Shown: in pieces, positions 9,791 to 17,624 of the stretch | Layout of the letters: each line of letters opens with the position of its first letter | How positions within the stretch are numbered: the first letter of the stretch is position 1 | Assembly (NCBI GenBank): GCA_964634885.1 | Contig: CAZWLN010000001.1 | Coordinates: forward strand, 62,001 to 126,000 | Source of the DNA: DAINRZ01 sp964634885 | GTDB lineage: Bacteria; Bacteroidota; Ignavibacteria; Kapaibacteriales; UBA2268 | Length of the DNA: 64,000 nt | Reading direction: 5' to 3' | Translations under genes and position numbers: made by a program | The notes under the pieces: model-generated | What the model was told of the DNA's origin: nothing | Seen by the model: the letters and a program-made list of their open reading frames with translations, nothing else | Databases searched by the model: none

Positions 9791-10414
9791 TTAAATGTCG
9801 GAAAACAGGGACTTATGCTTTTTCAGGGCGTCGTAGAGTATCTTTCTGGCCCTGAAGAGGTGTGCTTTGACGGTACCAAGCGGCAGGTTCAGCCTTTCTG
9901 AAATATCCTTGTAGTCGAGTTCATCTTCATGCCTCAGTTTGATGATATTCCTGTAGTTTTCAGGCAGGCTCTCGATGGCTTCGTAGAGAGCTTTTCTTCT
10001 TTCCTCGTTCAGGACGTTAAGGTCGGGGACATAGGACTGGTCTTCAATCTCCATCTCGTATTCCTCTTCGTTGCCAGGAGTGGTCTGGCTGAGGGACACC
10101 ACGGCGAATCTTTTCTTGCGCAGGAAATCGATGCATGTATTGGAAGCGATCCTGTACAGCCAGGCAGAGAAGGAAAAGCCGAACTGGAAGGTGGGCAGGG
10201 CCTTGAAAGCCTTGATGAACGTATCCTGTGTCAGGTCATCGACGTCGTCTTCGTTCTTGATCATCTTCCTGATAAGGGTGAGTATCAGCTTGTAATACTT
10301 ATTCTGAAGGTACCGGAACGCACGGTCGTCGCCGGCGAGAACCTTCTGTACGTACTCGAAGTCAACGGCATTCACCTGCTCGGCATTATTATCCTTATCC
10401 TGATTCTTAACCAA
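9791..10414 (-). CDS. ECF-type RNA polymerase sigma factor
   Basis: A 207-residue group 4 (ECF) sigma-70 factor with region 2 (about residues 20-100; DDLTQDTFIKAFKAL, then the WLYRIASNTCIDFLR promoter-melting stretch) and region 4 helix-turn-helix near the C-terminus (YKDISERLNLPLGTVKAHLFRARK). Regions 1 and 3 are absent, as usual. An acidic linker of about 30 residues separates the two domains. The reading frame has no ATG: translation appears to start at a TTG (10412-10414) with GAAAGG about ten bases upstream and an in-frame TGA just before it. No anti-sigma factor is adjacent; the convergent neighbour is guaD. The regulon cannot be read from this window. Confidence 0.9.
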   Translation of the reverse strand: MVKNQDKDNNAEQVNAVDFEYVQKVLAGDDRAFRYLQNKYYKLILTLIRKMIKNEDDVDDLTQDTFIKAFKALPTFQFGFSFSAWLYRIASNTCIDFLRKKRFAVVSLSQTTPGNEEEYEMEIEDQSYVPDLNVLNEERRKALYEAIESLPENYRNIIKLRHEDELDYKDISERLNLPLGTVKAHLFRARKILYDALKKHKSLFSDI

Positions 10415-10643
10415 GAAAAATCAACCTTTCAATTTTAAAAACAAATAAATTAAGGCAATTTGGGATTTTATGCAAATAATAAATGATAAAACAGGTAATA
10501 GTTAATTTGTATTTAATATTGGTACATTAGTTAAATCTGTTTGAATTTCTTGAGGTAATTTTGCTAATATTCTCATTGTGGCTGCTGTAATTATATCAGA
10601 ACTCTATATTCTACAATTTTCCAATATTAGAATTTCCTGTATA

Positions 10644-12242
10644 TTATTTAGAGAATAATTCTAAAAAAGTGTTATTGATCTTATTAAGAAATTTTTCAGA
10701 ATCAACAAAATTTTTATAAATACTATTTTCGTATTCTTCCAAACAACTAATGATGAAATTAGTATCTGATTCATTAATATCAAATATATTTAGAATAAGA
10801 GAATGATTTATATCATTAGGTTCAAATTTTTTTAAACCATTACCATACTCCCTTCTGTTGTCTTCAAATATTTGCTGTGCTACATTAGTAAGTAAATAGG
10901 CAAATAACACATCAACCTTTGGTTCGGAAAACATATTTAAATAAACGCAATGAAAGGTAGTTAAATTTTTAACTTCTGTATAGTTACGTATAAACTTCAT
11001 ATTTCCTCGATGAAAAACAGAAACCCAAATTGGTGATGAATTCCTATTTTCAATTGCAAACCATGGATTCCTTTTTGAAGTTAGATACTTTTCATTCACT
11101 TTATTCTTTACTCCTTGTTTGATATATTCAACTGAACCAGGATTATGATCCCTTGTTCCATCGAAAAGATAAACATTTTTATCTTGGAGAACTAAATTTT
11201 GATAATCAACTTCATTGAAAAATGGTAATGTAATATCAGAGGACCTTGATATACATGGTAAGAGATTTGTATCACTAATTTTGTTTCTCTTTGCTTTTGA
11301 TTTGTTAAAAACAAAATATGAATTATCACCTGTAGCAATACCTCTAACAACTTTTCCTACATGTGAAAAAGGAATTAAATTTTTGAATTTCAATGAATTT
11401 TGGGTTTGATAGTAATTTCTCCATTTTATATTGGAATTGACTTCATTTGAAGCGATTGAATTTCCATTATTCGATTCCGGATAATTTTTTATTATGCTAA
11501 GAATACTTTTTAAATCTTCTAATTTGGAAATATTCAAAAAACTTATTGAGGAAGATTTATTGTCATTTGAAAATAACAGTATTGCAGAAGTTGTTAAAGC
11601 ATTTTCAAAAACATTTTCTTCAAAATCAAAAACAATAACATATCTTAAAAGATTAGATTTAACTATATACTGTTTTACATATTTTCCATAATCAGAATTT
11701 AAAAATTCAGAGGGGATAAGGTAAGCTACTCTGCCATTTGGTTTTAATTGAGTTATGCTCTTTAACAAGAATAATGTATATAAATTTGTAAAACCGTTTA
11801 GTTTGAAAGACAATTTTTCTTCGATTTCTAACAAAATATTCTTATTGTCATAATCATGAAATTTAAAATATGGTGGATTACAAATAATTCCATCATATTT
11901 ATTGTTCCAATCGTTATACATATAATCTTCATATACAATATTAACCTGATTAACATCTTTAAAATACTCTTTTGCATAAGATAATATTAAGCTATCGATC
12001 TCATATCCGGTTATATTTATTTGATCATTTTGGTTAATCAATAGACGTGAGAATATTCCTAAACCAAAGGCTGGTTCTAATATATCTTTTAAATTTGAGT
12101 TTCCAAATAACCAAGAAACCATTATTTCAGCAATAGGAACCGGGGTAAAAAATTGAGCATACTTTTTTCTATGTTGTGAACTGGAATTTAATTGATATTC
12201 CTTTTCTGGTGTTATATCTATATCAGTTTTTGATTTTATCAT
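10644..12242 (-). CDS. N6-adenine DNA methyltransferase of a type II R-M system
   Basis: A 532-residue S-adenosylmethionine-dependent N6-adenine methyltransferase of the Eco57I/TaqI-like gamma class. Visible motifs in order: QFFTP (motif X, residues 30-34), EPAFGLGIFSR (motif I, 56-66), GYEID (motif II, 79-83), YEDYM (motif III) and NPPY (motif IV, 122-125, the adenine-flipping catalytic motif). The C-terminal 300 residues should be the target-recognition domain. Its ATG overlaps the last base of the upstream endonuclease stop codon (TAATG), so the two are translationally coupled. The pair is far more AT-rich than the flanking sigma-factor and BFN genes, a sign of horizontal acquisition. It most likely protects host DNA at the site cut by the partner gene. 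Confidence 0.9.
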   Translation of the reverse strand: MIKSKTDIDITPEKEYQLNSSSQHRKKYAQFFTPVPIAEIMVSWLFGNSNLKDILEPAFGLGIFSRLLINQNDQINITGYEIDSLILSYAKEYFKDVNQVNIVYEDYMYNDWNNKYDGIICNPPYFKFHDYDNKNILLEIEEKLSFKLNGFTNLYTLFLLKSITQLKPNGRVAYLIPSEFLNSDYGKYVKQYIVKSNLLRYVIVFDFEENVFENALTTSAILLFSNDNKSSSISFLNISKLEDLKSILSIIKNYPESNNGNSIASNEVNSNIKWRNYYQTQNSLKFKNLIPFSHVGKVVRGIATGDNSYFVFNKSKAKRNKISDTNLLPCISRSSDITLPFFNEVDYQNLVLQDKNVYLFDGTRDHNPGSVEYIKQGVKNKVNEKYLTSKRNPWFAIENRNSSPIWVSVFHRGNMKFIRNYTEVKNLTTFHCVYLNMFSEPKVDVLFAYLLTNVAQQIFEDNRREYGNGLKKFEPNDINHSLILNIFDINESDTNFIISCLEEYENSIYKNFVDSEKFLNKINNTFLELFSK

Positions 12243-13342
12243 TAAAATTCCGAAACATCAGTTTTCAAAATTTCCTTTAAATTTTCAATATCAAGATAAG
12301 CTACACCACCAATGAATGTAACATAGAATAATAATCTTCCTCTATCCATTTCTTTCCTAACGCTTTTATGTTCAGGTTCATCAATTTTATATGCGATTTG
12401 GTAGCCTTCTTTTGATTTAATTTTTATTGTTGTTTTATTCTGGTTTTTTGTATCCTTTTCAACTGAAAAAATATTCCCTTCGTTTACAGAGTTAGAAATA
12501 ATTGTCAATATTTGTTCAAAAGAAATACCATAAACTTTATCAAAAAAGACTTGAAAGTAAAAGTGAGGAACTTCAAAAGTTTCAATCCATTTATAAACCA
12601 CCTTAATGTCTTCAACTTTTGGTGTGATACTAAGAAAATCTCTTTTTTGTATCTCTTTAATCGATTTTTTTAATTCTTTAAAAAGATCGTTCAGTTCAAT
12701 TAATCTATCAGTAGAACTCCATCCAGGTACTTTAAAGTCGTATATACTTAATGTTTCTTCGGTTAAGGAAGTCAAAACATCAATATATTTTTTTCTGCTG
12801 GTATGTTGCAATAAATCAATGTATTCAGTTAATATTTTATTCTTAATATCAATTGCAATTTTTATAAATTTATTTGTCCTGTTTTGCATTGCTGATTCAT
12901 ATTTTTCAATTAGAAAAGCGCTGGATCTTATTTCAATTCCTGCAACAGCCTTTCTAACATAATTCGTTAGAAGTGAATGTTCAATTTTACTTATATCATA
13001 ACCAAACTCTAAATTGAAATCCTCTTTCTTAAAAATAAGTAAATCTGGCCTTTTACCGATAGTATCTAATTCATTTTGAAAAGACTGGAAAAAAGAATCA
13101 AACCCTTCCTCACCTGCAACGAGGTTATCAGATTTTCCATATTTTACTGCAACAAAATTCTGTGATATATTATTAATTGCTGTATAAATCAAATTTTCAG
13201 CCCAATCTCCTTGTTCTTTATTTGTAATGAAATTAGATGAGGCTTGAGTTGGCGATCTTGCTATATCTCTTGGTTGTGTAAAATCAACTAAACTTGTTGG
13301 TATTTCAAAAGACAATTTTTTAATTCGATCAAAATATTTCAT
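12242..13342 (-). CDS. Probable type II restriction endonuclease (AccI-like)
   Basis: A 366-residue AT-rich gene immediately upstream of, and overlapping by one base, the N6-adenine methyltransferase. That arrangement is typical of type II restriction-modification pairs. A possible PD-(D/E)xK core is visible: Glu49 (GDWAEN), Pro99-Asp100 in KRPDLLIF, then EIR at 137-139 in GIEIRSSAFLIEKYE. The last segment and the length recall the AccI family (GT^MKAC cutters), but this is recognition by eye and the cleavage site is not established. Position and motif make the nuclease role likely. No separate controller gene is seen. Start ATG at 13340-13342 lies in an AT-rich leader. Confidence 0.72.
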   Translation of the reverse strand: MKYFDRIKKLSFEIPTSLVDFTQPRDIARSPTQASSNFITNKEQGDWAENLIYTAINNISQNFVAVKYGKSDNLVAGEEGFDSFFQSFQNELDTIGKRPDLLIFKKEDFNLEFGYDISKIEHSLLTNYVRKAVAGIEIRSSAFLIEKYESAMQNRTNKFIKIAIDIKNKILTEYIDLLQHTSRKKYIDVLTSLTEETLSIYDFKVPGWSSTDRLIELNDLFKELKKSIKEIQKRDFLSITPKVEDIKVVYKWIETFEVPHFYFQVFFDKVYGISFEQILTIISNSVNEGNIFSVEKDTKNQNKTTIKIKSKEGYQIAYKIDEPEHKSVRKEMDRGRLLFYVTFIGGVAYLDIENLKEILKTDVSEF

Positions 13343-13781
13343 ACAAAATTCCTATTTTACAAACCTTAACATAATACAAAATTACAAAATTCGGAGTGTC
13401 TCGTTACCAAAATTCTTGAAAAATAATATGTATTTTGTACATTTTACAAATTCATACATTGTGAACATGTATTGAGTACTTAGAGTTATGCAAGGTATTT
13501 CTTTTTGTTATGGATATTATTGCAAATAGCGGATACTTAAGGTAACATCCTGACTGTGGTTGTGTATAATTTACTCAGGAAAAAGTATTCAGTCAGCAAA
13601 AGAGAATTCTGTGTAACAATTTCAAATATAAAGTTTTAGATGATTTGTGATACAAAATTACATTTTTCTTCTTCCAATGAAATTGCAATACGGTGCTGCT
13701 TAAAAAAGTACAATTTCGAGATTTTTGTATAGTATTTTGTATAGTAACCGGGGAAAATCCTTGTGTAATCTTTGTAAGTTG
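13343..13781. other. Gap between R-M pair and tRNA; no gene seen
   Basis: About 440 AT-rich bases upstream of the restriction gene. It should contain the promoter of the R-M pair. A short reading frame at 13593-13811 overlaps the tRNA and has no coding character. I see no integrase, direct repeat of the tRNA 3' end or other mobile-element remnant. Confidence 0.5.
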
Positions 13782-13855
13782 TACCGGAGGAGGGATTTGA
13801 ACCCCCGACACCAGGATTATGATTCCTGTGCTCTAACCAACTGAGCTACTCCGGC
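13782..13855 (-). tRNA. tRNA with CAT anticodon (tRNA-Met, possibly tRNA-Ile2)
   Basis: A 74-base cloverleaf reads on the minus strand. The acceptor stem GCCGGAG pairs with CTCCGGT (one G-U), the D arm is GCTC/GAGC, and the anticodon stem CAGGA/TCCTG holds the loop ATCATAA, giving anticodon CAT. A T arm with TTCAAAT follows, and the discriminator base is A. CCA is not encoded. The lack of an initiator-type C-A mismatch at position 1:72 argues for elongator Met. A lysidine-modified tRNA-Ile(CAT) cannot be excluded by eye. The R-M island begins on its 3' side. Confidence 0.93.
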
Positions 13856-13904
13856 ATCAGTTACAGAAAACAAAATTAAGGAATTTTTCAGAAAAATACA
13901 AAAC

Positions 13905-13936
13905 AAAAAAAACAGGCTTCCGAAAAAGCCTGTTTT
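13905..13936 (-). terminator. Rho-independent terminator of the BFN-UVR gene
   Basis: Read on the minus strand, AAAACAGGCTT (13926-13936) pairs over 11 bases with its complement (13909-13919) around a short loop. It is followed by a run of eight T (plus-strand A at 13905-13912). It lies about 30 bases after the stop at 13967. Confidence 0.85.
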
Positions 13937-13966
13937 GAATTTCAATTTTATTATTTCCCCAATCTC

Positions 13967-14575
13967 TCAGGAGCTTTCGAGAATCCTTTTGATCTCGTCC
14001 CTTAACTGTGCCGCTACTTCATAGTTCTCGTCGGTAATGGCCTTGTCGAGTTGCACCTGAAGCTGTTCCAACTTCGTTTTCGGCTTGTCGGCTTCGGTAT
14101 CCTGTGCAACAGGCCTGCCTTTTTTCAGCATCTGCATATCGGCTTCGTCTTCGCCCATCTCAGCGTCTTCGCCCTGTGGGAGAATGCCGGTTTCTTCCAT
14201 TACCTCTTCGCTTACGTAAATCGGGGTGTTGCACCTGACGGCCAGGGCAATCGCATCGCTGGGCCTGGCGTCAAGCTCGATGCCATTCGATTCGAATATC
14301 AGCTTGGCGTAGAATGTGCCTTCCTTCAATTCATTAATATATATTTCAGTCAGAGACGTTCCGAAGGATTCAATCATGCTCTTGATCAGGTCATGCGTCA
14401 TAGGCCTTGGTGGCATTACGCCTTCCATTTCGAGGGCAATCGCCTGAGCCTCGAAAGCGCCGATGATAATGGGCAGTCTCCTGTTGCCGTCCACTTCTTT
14501 CAGGATCAAAGCGTAGGCATTATTGCTTGCCGGGCTTGCCGAGAGGCCTAAAACTACTAATTGAACTTTTTCCAT
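13967..14575 (-). CDS. Bifunctional nuclease-domain (BFN) protein with UVR motif
   Basis: A 202-residue protein with an N-terminal BFN/DUF151 domain (about 1-130). Conserved segments include LPIIIGAFEAQAIA, a PRPMTHDL core and ELDARPSDAIALAVR. An acidic linker follows, then a UvrB/UvrC (UVR) motif at about 168-200 (LEQLQ...YEVAAQLRDEI). BFN proteins have been reported with DNase/RNase activity in plants and Thermotoga. The UVR helix hairpin suggests contact with UvrABC-type partners or another protein; the cellular role here is unknown. The BFN-UVR architecture is common in the Bacteroidota. It is followed by a strong terminator and lies downstream of the etfBA pair with an 85-base gap. Confidence 0.85.
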   Translation of the reverse strand: MEKVQLVVLGLSASPASNNAYALILKEVDGNRRLPIIIGAFEAQAIALEMEGVMPPRPMTHDLIKSMIESFGTSLTEIYINELKEGTFYAKLIFESNGIELDARPSDAIALAVRCNTPIYVSEEVMEETGILPQGEDAEMGEDEADMQMLKKGRPVAQDTEADKPKTKLEQLQVQLDKAITDENYEVAAQLRDEIKRILESS

Positions 14576-14660
14576 TTTTTTCTATTTTTTCTTCTATCAA
14601 TAAATTTTACTTACATTTTGCAATTCAAAGACAAATTATTGCTTATATTATTGCAACGCA

Positions 14661-15635
14661 TCAGCCCTTGATCTGCTTGATGCCGGCAGTCAACCTGGGC
14701 AGAACTTCGAATAGGTCGCCCACGATGCCGTAGTCCGCTACTTTAAATATCGGCGCATCTTTGTCTTTATTAATAGCGACAATCAATTTCGAAGTTGACA
14801 TGCCTGCCAGGTGCTGAACGGCGCCGGAAATGCCGCAGGCGACGTACATTGTCGGGGAAACGGTCTTGCCTGTCTGGCCAACCTGTTCTGCGTGCGGCCT
14901 CCAACCGGCATCGACGACTGCCCTTGAGGCGCCGACGGCTGCACCGAGAGTTGCTGCGAGAGCTTCGATGAGGTTGTAATTCTCAGGGCCTTTTACGCCC
15001 CTGCCGCCGGAGACGATGATGTCTGCCTCGAGAACGTCGAGTTTGCCTTCGTTGCGGGCAACATTTTTAACAACAGCTCCGAAATCGTTGTCGCCGAGCT
15101 GCGGCTGGAACGGTTTGATGTTTAGGGCTGCTGGTGCCGGGGCGGGTACTGCCGTAAAAACGTTGGGCCTGAGCGAGAGTACCTGTACAGCAGTGTTTAC
15201 TTTGGTGTTGATGAGGGCTTTGCCTGCATAAACCGGTTTTTTGGCAATCAGGGTGCTTCCGTCATAGTTCAAAGCTACAATGTCGGCTACGTAACCGGCT
15301 TGCATTTTTACTGCTACTCTTGGCGCTATTTCCATGCCGGCAGCGTTGGCTGAGAACATGAGGCAGTCTGCCTGTTCTGCTACTGCCGCCTGTGCAATGG
15401 CGGCAGAAACGGCTGTGGATGAATGGCTGCCCAGTTTGCCTTCTGTAATATTGACAACGTCTGCAAGCCCGTATTCGGCTGCTCCGGCGAGCAATTCAGG
15501 TGTACCGTTGACAACGACACCGGCGATCGATGCCGAAGATTTGGAGGCCAGGTCCCTGGCTGCAGTAATTAATTCATAGGATACCCGTTTCAGCTTATTA
15601 TTCTGTGACTCTAAGTAAACAAGGATTTTCTTCAT
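14661..15635 (-). CDS. etfA: Electron transfer flavoprotein subunit alpha
   Basis: EtfA pairs with EtfB to carry electrons from acyl-CoA and other flavin dehydrogenases to a quinone reductase. The protein is 324 residues, with an N-terminal Rossmann-like ETF domain (about 1-190) and the C-terminal FAD-binding domain. The latter is marked by VSGGRGVKGPENY, the conserved RAVVDAGW segment, QVGQTGKTVSP and the CGISGAVQHLAGM region. GGAG lies seven bases before the ATG. It is 36 bases downstream of etfB and clearly co-transcribed. With the acyl-CoA ligase at 43.7 kb this supports fatty-acid oxidation in the organism, although no acyl-CoA dehydrogenase is in the window. Confidence 0.96.
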   Translation of the reverse strand: MKKILVYLESQNNKLKRVSYELITAARDLASKSSASIAGVVVNGTPELLAGAAEYGLADVVNITEGKLGSHSSTAVSAAIAQAAVAEQADCLMFSANAAGMEIAPRVAVKMQAGYVADIVALNYDGSTLIAKKPVYAGKALINTKVNTAVQVLSLRPNVFTAVPAPAPAALNIKPFQPQLGDNDFGAVVKNVARNEGKLDVLEADIIVSGGRGVKGPENYNLIEALAATLGAAVGASRAVVDAGWRPHAEQVGQTGKTVSPTMYVACGISGAVQHLAGMSTSKLIVAINKDKDAPIFKVADYGIVGDLFEVLPRLTAGIKQIKG

Positions 15636-15671
15636 TTATCATCTCCGAATTATTTTTTCAATTTTAATAAA

Positions 15672-16421
15672 TTATATTACTTTGGCTTCTTCGTGAAGCA
15701 TTGTTACAAGGCTCTTAATGTCAGCTTCGCTGTCGGTCAGGATTTTTCCGAGACGCTGTTTCGATGGTATCTCCATGCCGATGACTTCGGTTCTATTATC
15801 GACAGGTTTAGCAGCAATTTCCTCAATCGGTTTTGATTTTGCTTTCATGATGTCGGGCAGTTTGGGATAGCGCGGGTCGTTCAGGCCTTTCTGGGCGCTG
15901 ACGATGCAGGGAAGGGTTGCTTCGACAACTTCTTTGCCGCCTTCGATATCCCGCTCGGCAGTAATCTTACCGCCTTCGACAGTGAGTTTTGATACCACAG
16001 AAACGGACGGCATACCGAGGAGTTCAGCCAGCATGGACGGAACCTGGAATGAATCGTAGTCCACGCTCTGCCTGCCGAGGAAGATCATGTCGGGTTTCAG
16101 TTCTTTAGCAAACTCAGCTAAGTTATAAGCAACATAATATGAATCGAAGGCATCCTGTGCTTTGATCATCACAGCTCTGTCAACCTTCATTGCGAGGGCT
16201 GTCCTCAGTTGTTCCTTTGCGTCGTCGGCAGAAACGGTAACGACAGTAACCGTGCCTTCACCCTTTTCTTTGATACGAAGAGCTTCTTCGATGGCGAATT
16301 CATCATAAGGGTTTATAATATACTTTACATTTTGCTTGTCAATGGTTTTACCGTCGGCGCCGACAATAATTCGTGTAGCAGTGTCCGGTACCCTTGAAAT
16401 ACAAACTAAAATATTCATCAT
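15672..16421 (-). CDS. etfB: Electron transfer flavoprotein subunit beta
   Basis: The AMP-binding beta subunit of the electron transfer flavoprotein, 249 residues as expected. Family signatures are the N-terminal CISRVPDT segment, NPYDEFAIEEALRIKE, LGRQSVDYDS and the C-terminal signature around VEATLPCIVSAQKGLNDPRYP. Two ATG codons lie in tandem (16416-16421). AGGAG is only two bases from the first and five from the second, so Met2 (16418) may be the real initiator; this does not change the protein otherwise. It precedes etfA by 36 bases in the same operon. Confidence 0.96.
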   Translation of the reverse strand: MMNILVCISRVPDTATRIIVGADGKTIDKQNVKYIINPYDEFAIEEALRIKEKGEGTVTVVTVSADDAKEQLRTALAMKVDRAVMIKAQDAFDSYYVAYNLAEFAKELKPDMIFLGRQSVDYDSFQVPSMLAELLGMPSVSVVSKLTVEGGKITAERDIEGGKEVVEATLPCIVSAQKGLNDPRYPKLPDIMKAKSKPIEEIAAKPVDNRTEVIGMEIPSKQRLGKILTDSEADIKSLVTMLHEEAKVI

Positions 16422-16520
16422 TTCTCCTAATTATTTATATTAACTTTACTTAAGTTTTACATTCTGTCAAATACAGAAAAATAAAAATATCATTTTTTTT
16501 AAAATTTTAAATGAAAAAAA

Positions 16521-16949
16521 TTACACCACAGGTTTCTTTGGCATAAAAACCAAAGAGCCGGAGGCGCTTGCGGGGCTGTTCATGGTACATGGAACAAGGT
16601 TTTCGAACTGGTGAATGATTGGAAGTGTCAGGGAACACCTGTTGCCGTCCTGGAATATTTGAATGTCGATCCTTCCGGCGATGACTTTCGGGTCGTTGGA
16701 ACAGCAGAGTATTTTCCAGACTAATACAGTACCGCTCATGTCACGGGGCGGGGTGCGGAAACTTCTGATGGCATTGGAGCCGTTTTCGGCAGACAGCTTC
16801 AATTCGTCGAGCAGCCGGTCCTTTGAAGCATTGAACAGCTTGAAGTTGGCGCCGCTCACAAGCTTCGTATCGGCTATGATCTTGACCGCCACGGTCCCGC
16901 CTTCGGGATTGACAAAACAGTACCTGCTTTGTTTTTCGTTACCTGACAT
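16521..16949 (-). CDS. Conserved-looking hypothetical protein, 142 aa
   Basis: I do not recognise this family. The frame has normal host-like codon use and starts MSGNEKQSRYCF with no signal peptide or membrane segment, so it is probably cytoplasmic. Predicted content is mostly beta strands with short turns (VAVKIIADTKL, TVLVWKILCC, RIDIQIFQDG), and the C-terminus is Pro/Lys-rich (MPKKPVV). It contains paired cysteines (CC) in the middle and a Cys near residue 109. It lies 99 bases upstream of etfB in the same direction with an AT-rich gap, so it may have its own promoter or be read through into etfBA. Confidence 0.55.
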   Translation of the reverse strand: MSGNEKQSRYCFVNPEGGTVAVKIIADTKLVSGANFKLFNASKDRLLDELKLSAENGSNAIRSFRTPPRDMSGTVLVWKILCCSNDPKVIAGRIDIQIFQDGNRCSLTLPIIHQFENLVPCTMNSPASASGSLVFMPKKPVV

Positions 16950-17112
16950 ATTTTATCTTCATAACAATATCTTACATTCATTTTATGCAAAAATATGAAA
17001 AAGGGATTAGTATTTAATAAAGAAGATGAGTTTGAGGTAAAGAAATAATTGGGCTCTTCGCTATTTGCTATGGGTAAATAGTAATTGAAAGGTACATACT
17101 CAAACATTGAAG

Positions 17113-17178
17113 ATACCCCATCCTTACCCCATCCCAACCTTCCCCAGGGGGAAGGGGTAAGTAAGAAATAAGGGGTAT
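17113..17178. repeat. Nested inverted repeat (CCCCATCCC/CCTTCCCC family)
   Basis: Three nested inverted segments: ATACCCC (17113-17119) with GGGGTAT (17172-17178), TTACCCC (17124-17130) with GGGGTAA (17154-17160), and CCTTCCCC (17138-17145) with GGGGAAGG around a one- to two-base loop. A related copy in opposite orientation is at 32454-32482. It looks like a dispersed intergenic repeat rather than a terminator because no T tract follows. Confidence 0.7.
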
Positions 17179-17270
17179 TTCTTCGAGTCCTTCACCTGGG
17201 TAGGATTTAGGTGGGGTAAAGCACACCTGGCGCTCAATTTCCTCATGCGAAACTGTGGAAAGCCGCAACA

Positions 17271-17298
17271 GTAGAGACGCAAGGCCTTGCGTCTCTAC
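17271..17298. repeat. Perfect 28-bp palindrome
   Basis: The half site GTAGAGACGCAAGG is followed directly by its exact reverse complement. A close relative (GAGACGCAA...TTGCGTCTC) is at 63571-63591 and a variant half site occurs at 63513-63535, so this is a dispersed repeat family. The rest of the 16950-17624 gap (675 bases) contains the nested repeat just before it and no recognisable gene. Confidence 0.75.
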
Positions 17299-17624
17299 GA
17301 AACAATTGAATAATACTGCTTCTTTACCACCATCATGACTAATATAATAAGTCTATCCATGCTGAATAACGAAGAGCCAATAATTGGGTAATATTGAAAA
17401 CCTATAATACTTGTGAATTCAGACTGTCCGAAGTATCCATGATATGATTTATTCTCAAATTCTTTTTTCATTATTTAATATTTTTCCCGATTATTTAATT
17501 AAAGTTGAAAAAAGGGAAAAAAGTAATAACGTTAGCGTACTAAAGTAAAAGGTATGGTATATATTGAGGTAAAAGTAAAAATTGAATTTGATAATCATCA
17601 TATATAAACAAGTGTGGAGAGTAT

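Noticed and set aside
13593..13811. A short minus-strand frame
   Set aside because: It overlaps the 3' part of the tRNA and has no coding character.
10415..13855. A tRNA-bounded integrated element with attL/attR
   Set aside because: No direct repeat of the tRNA 3' end and no integrase could be found.
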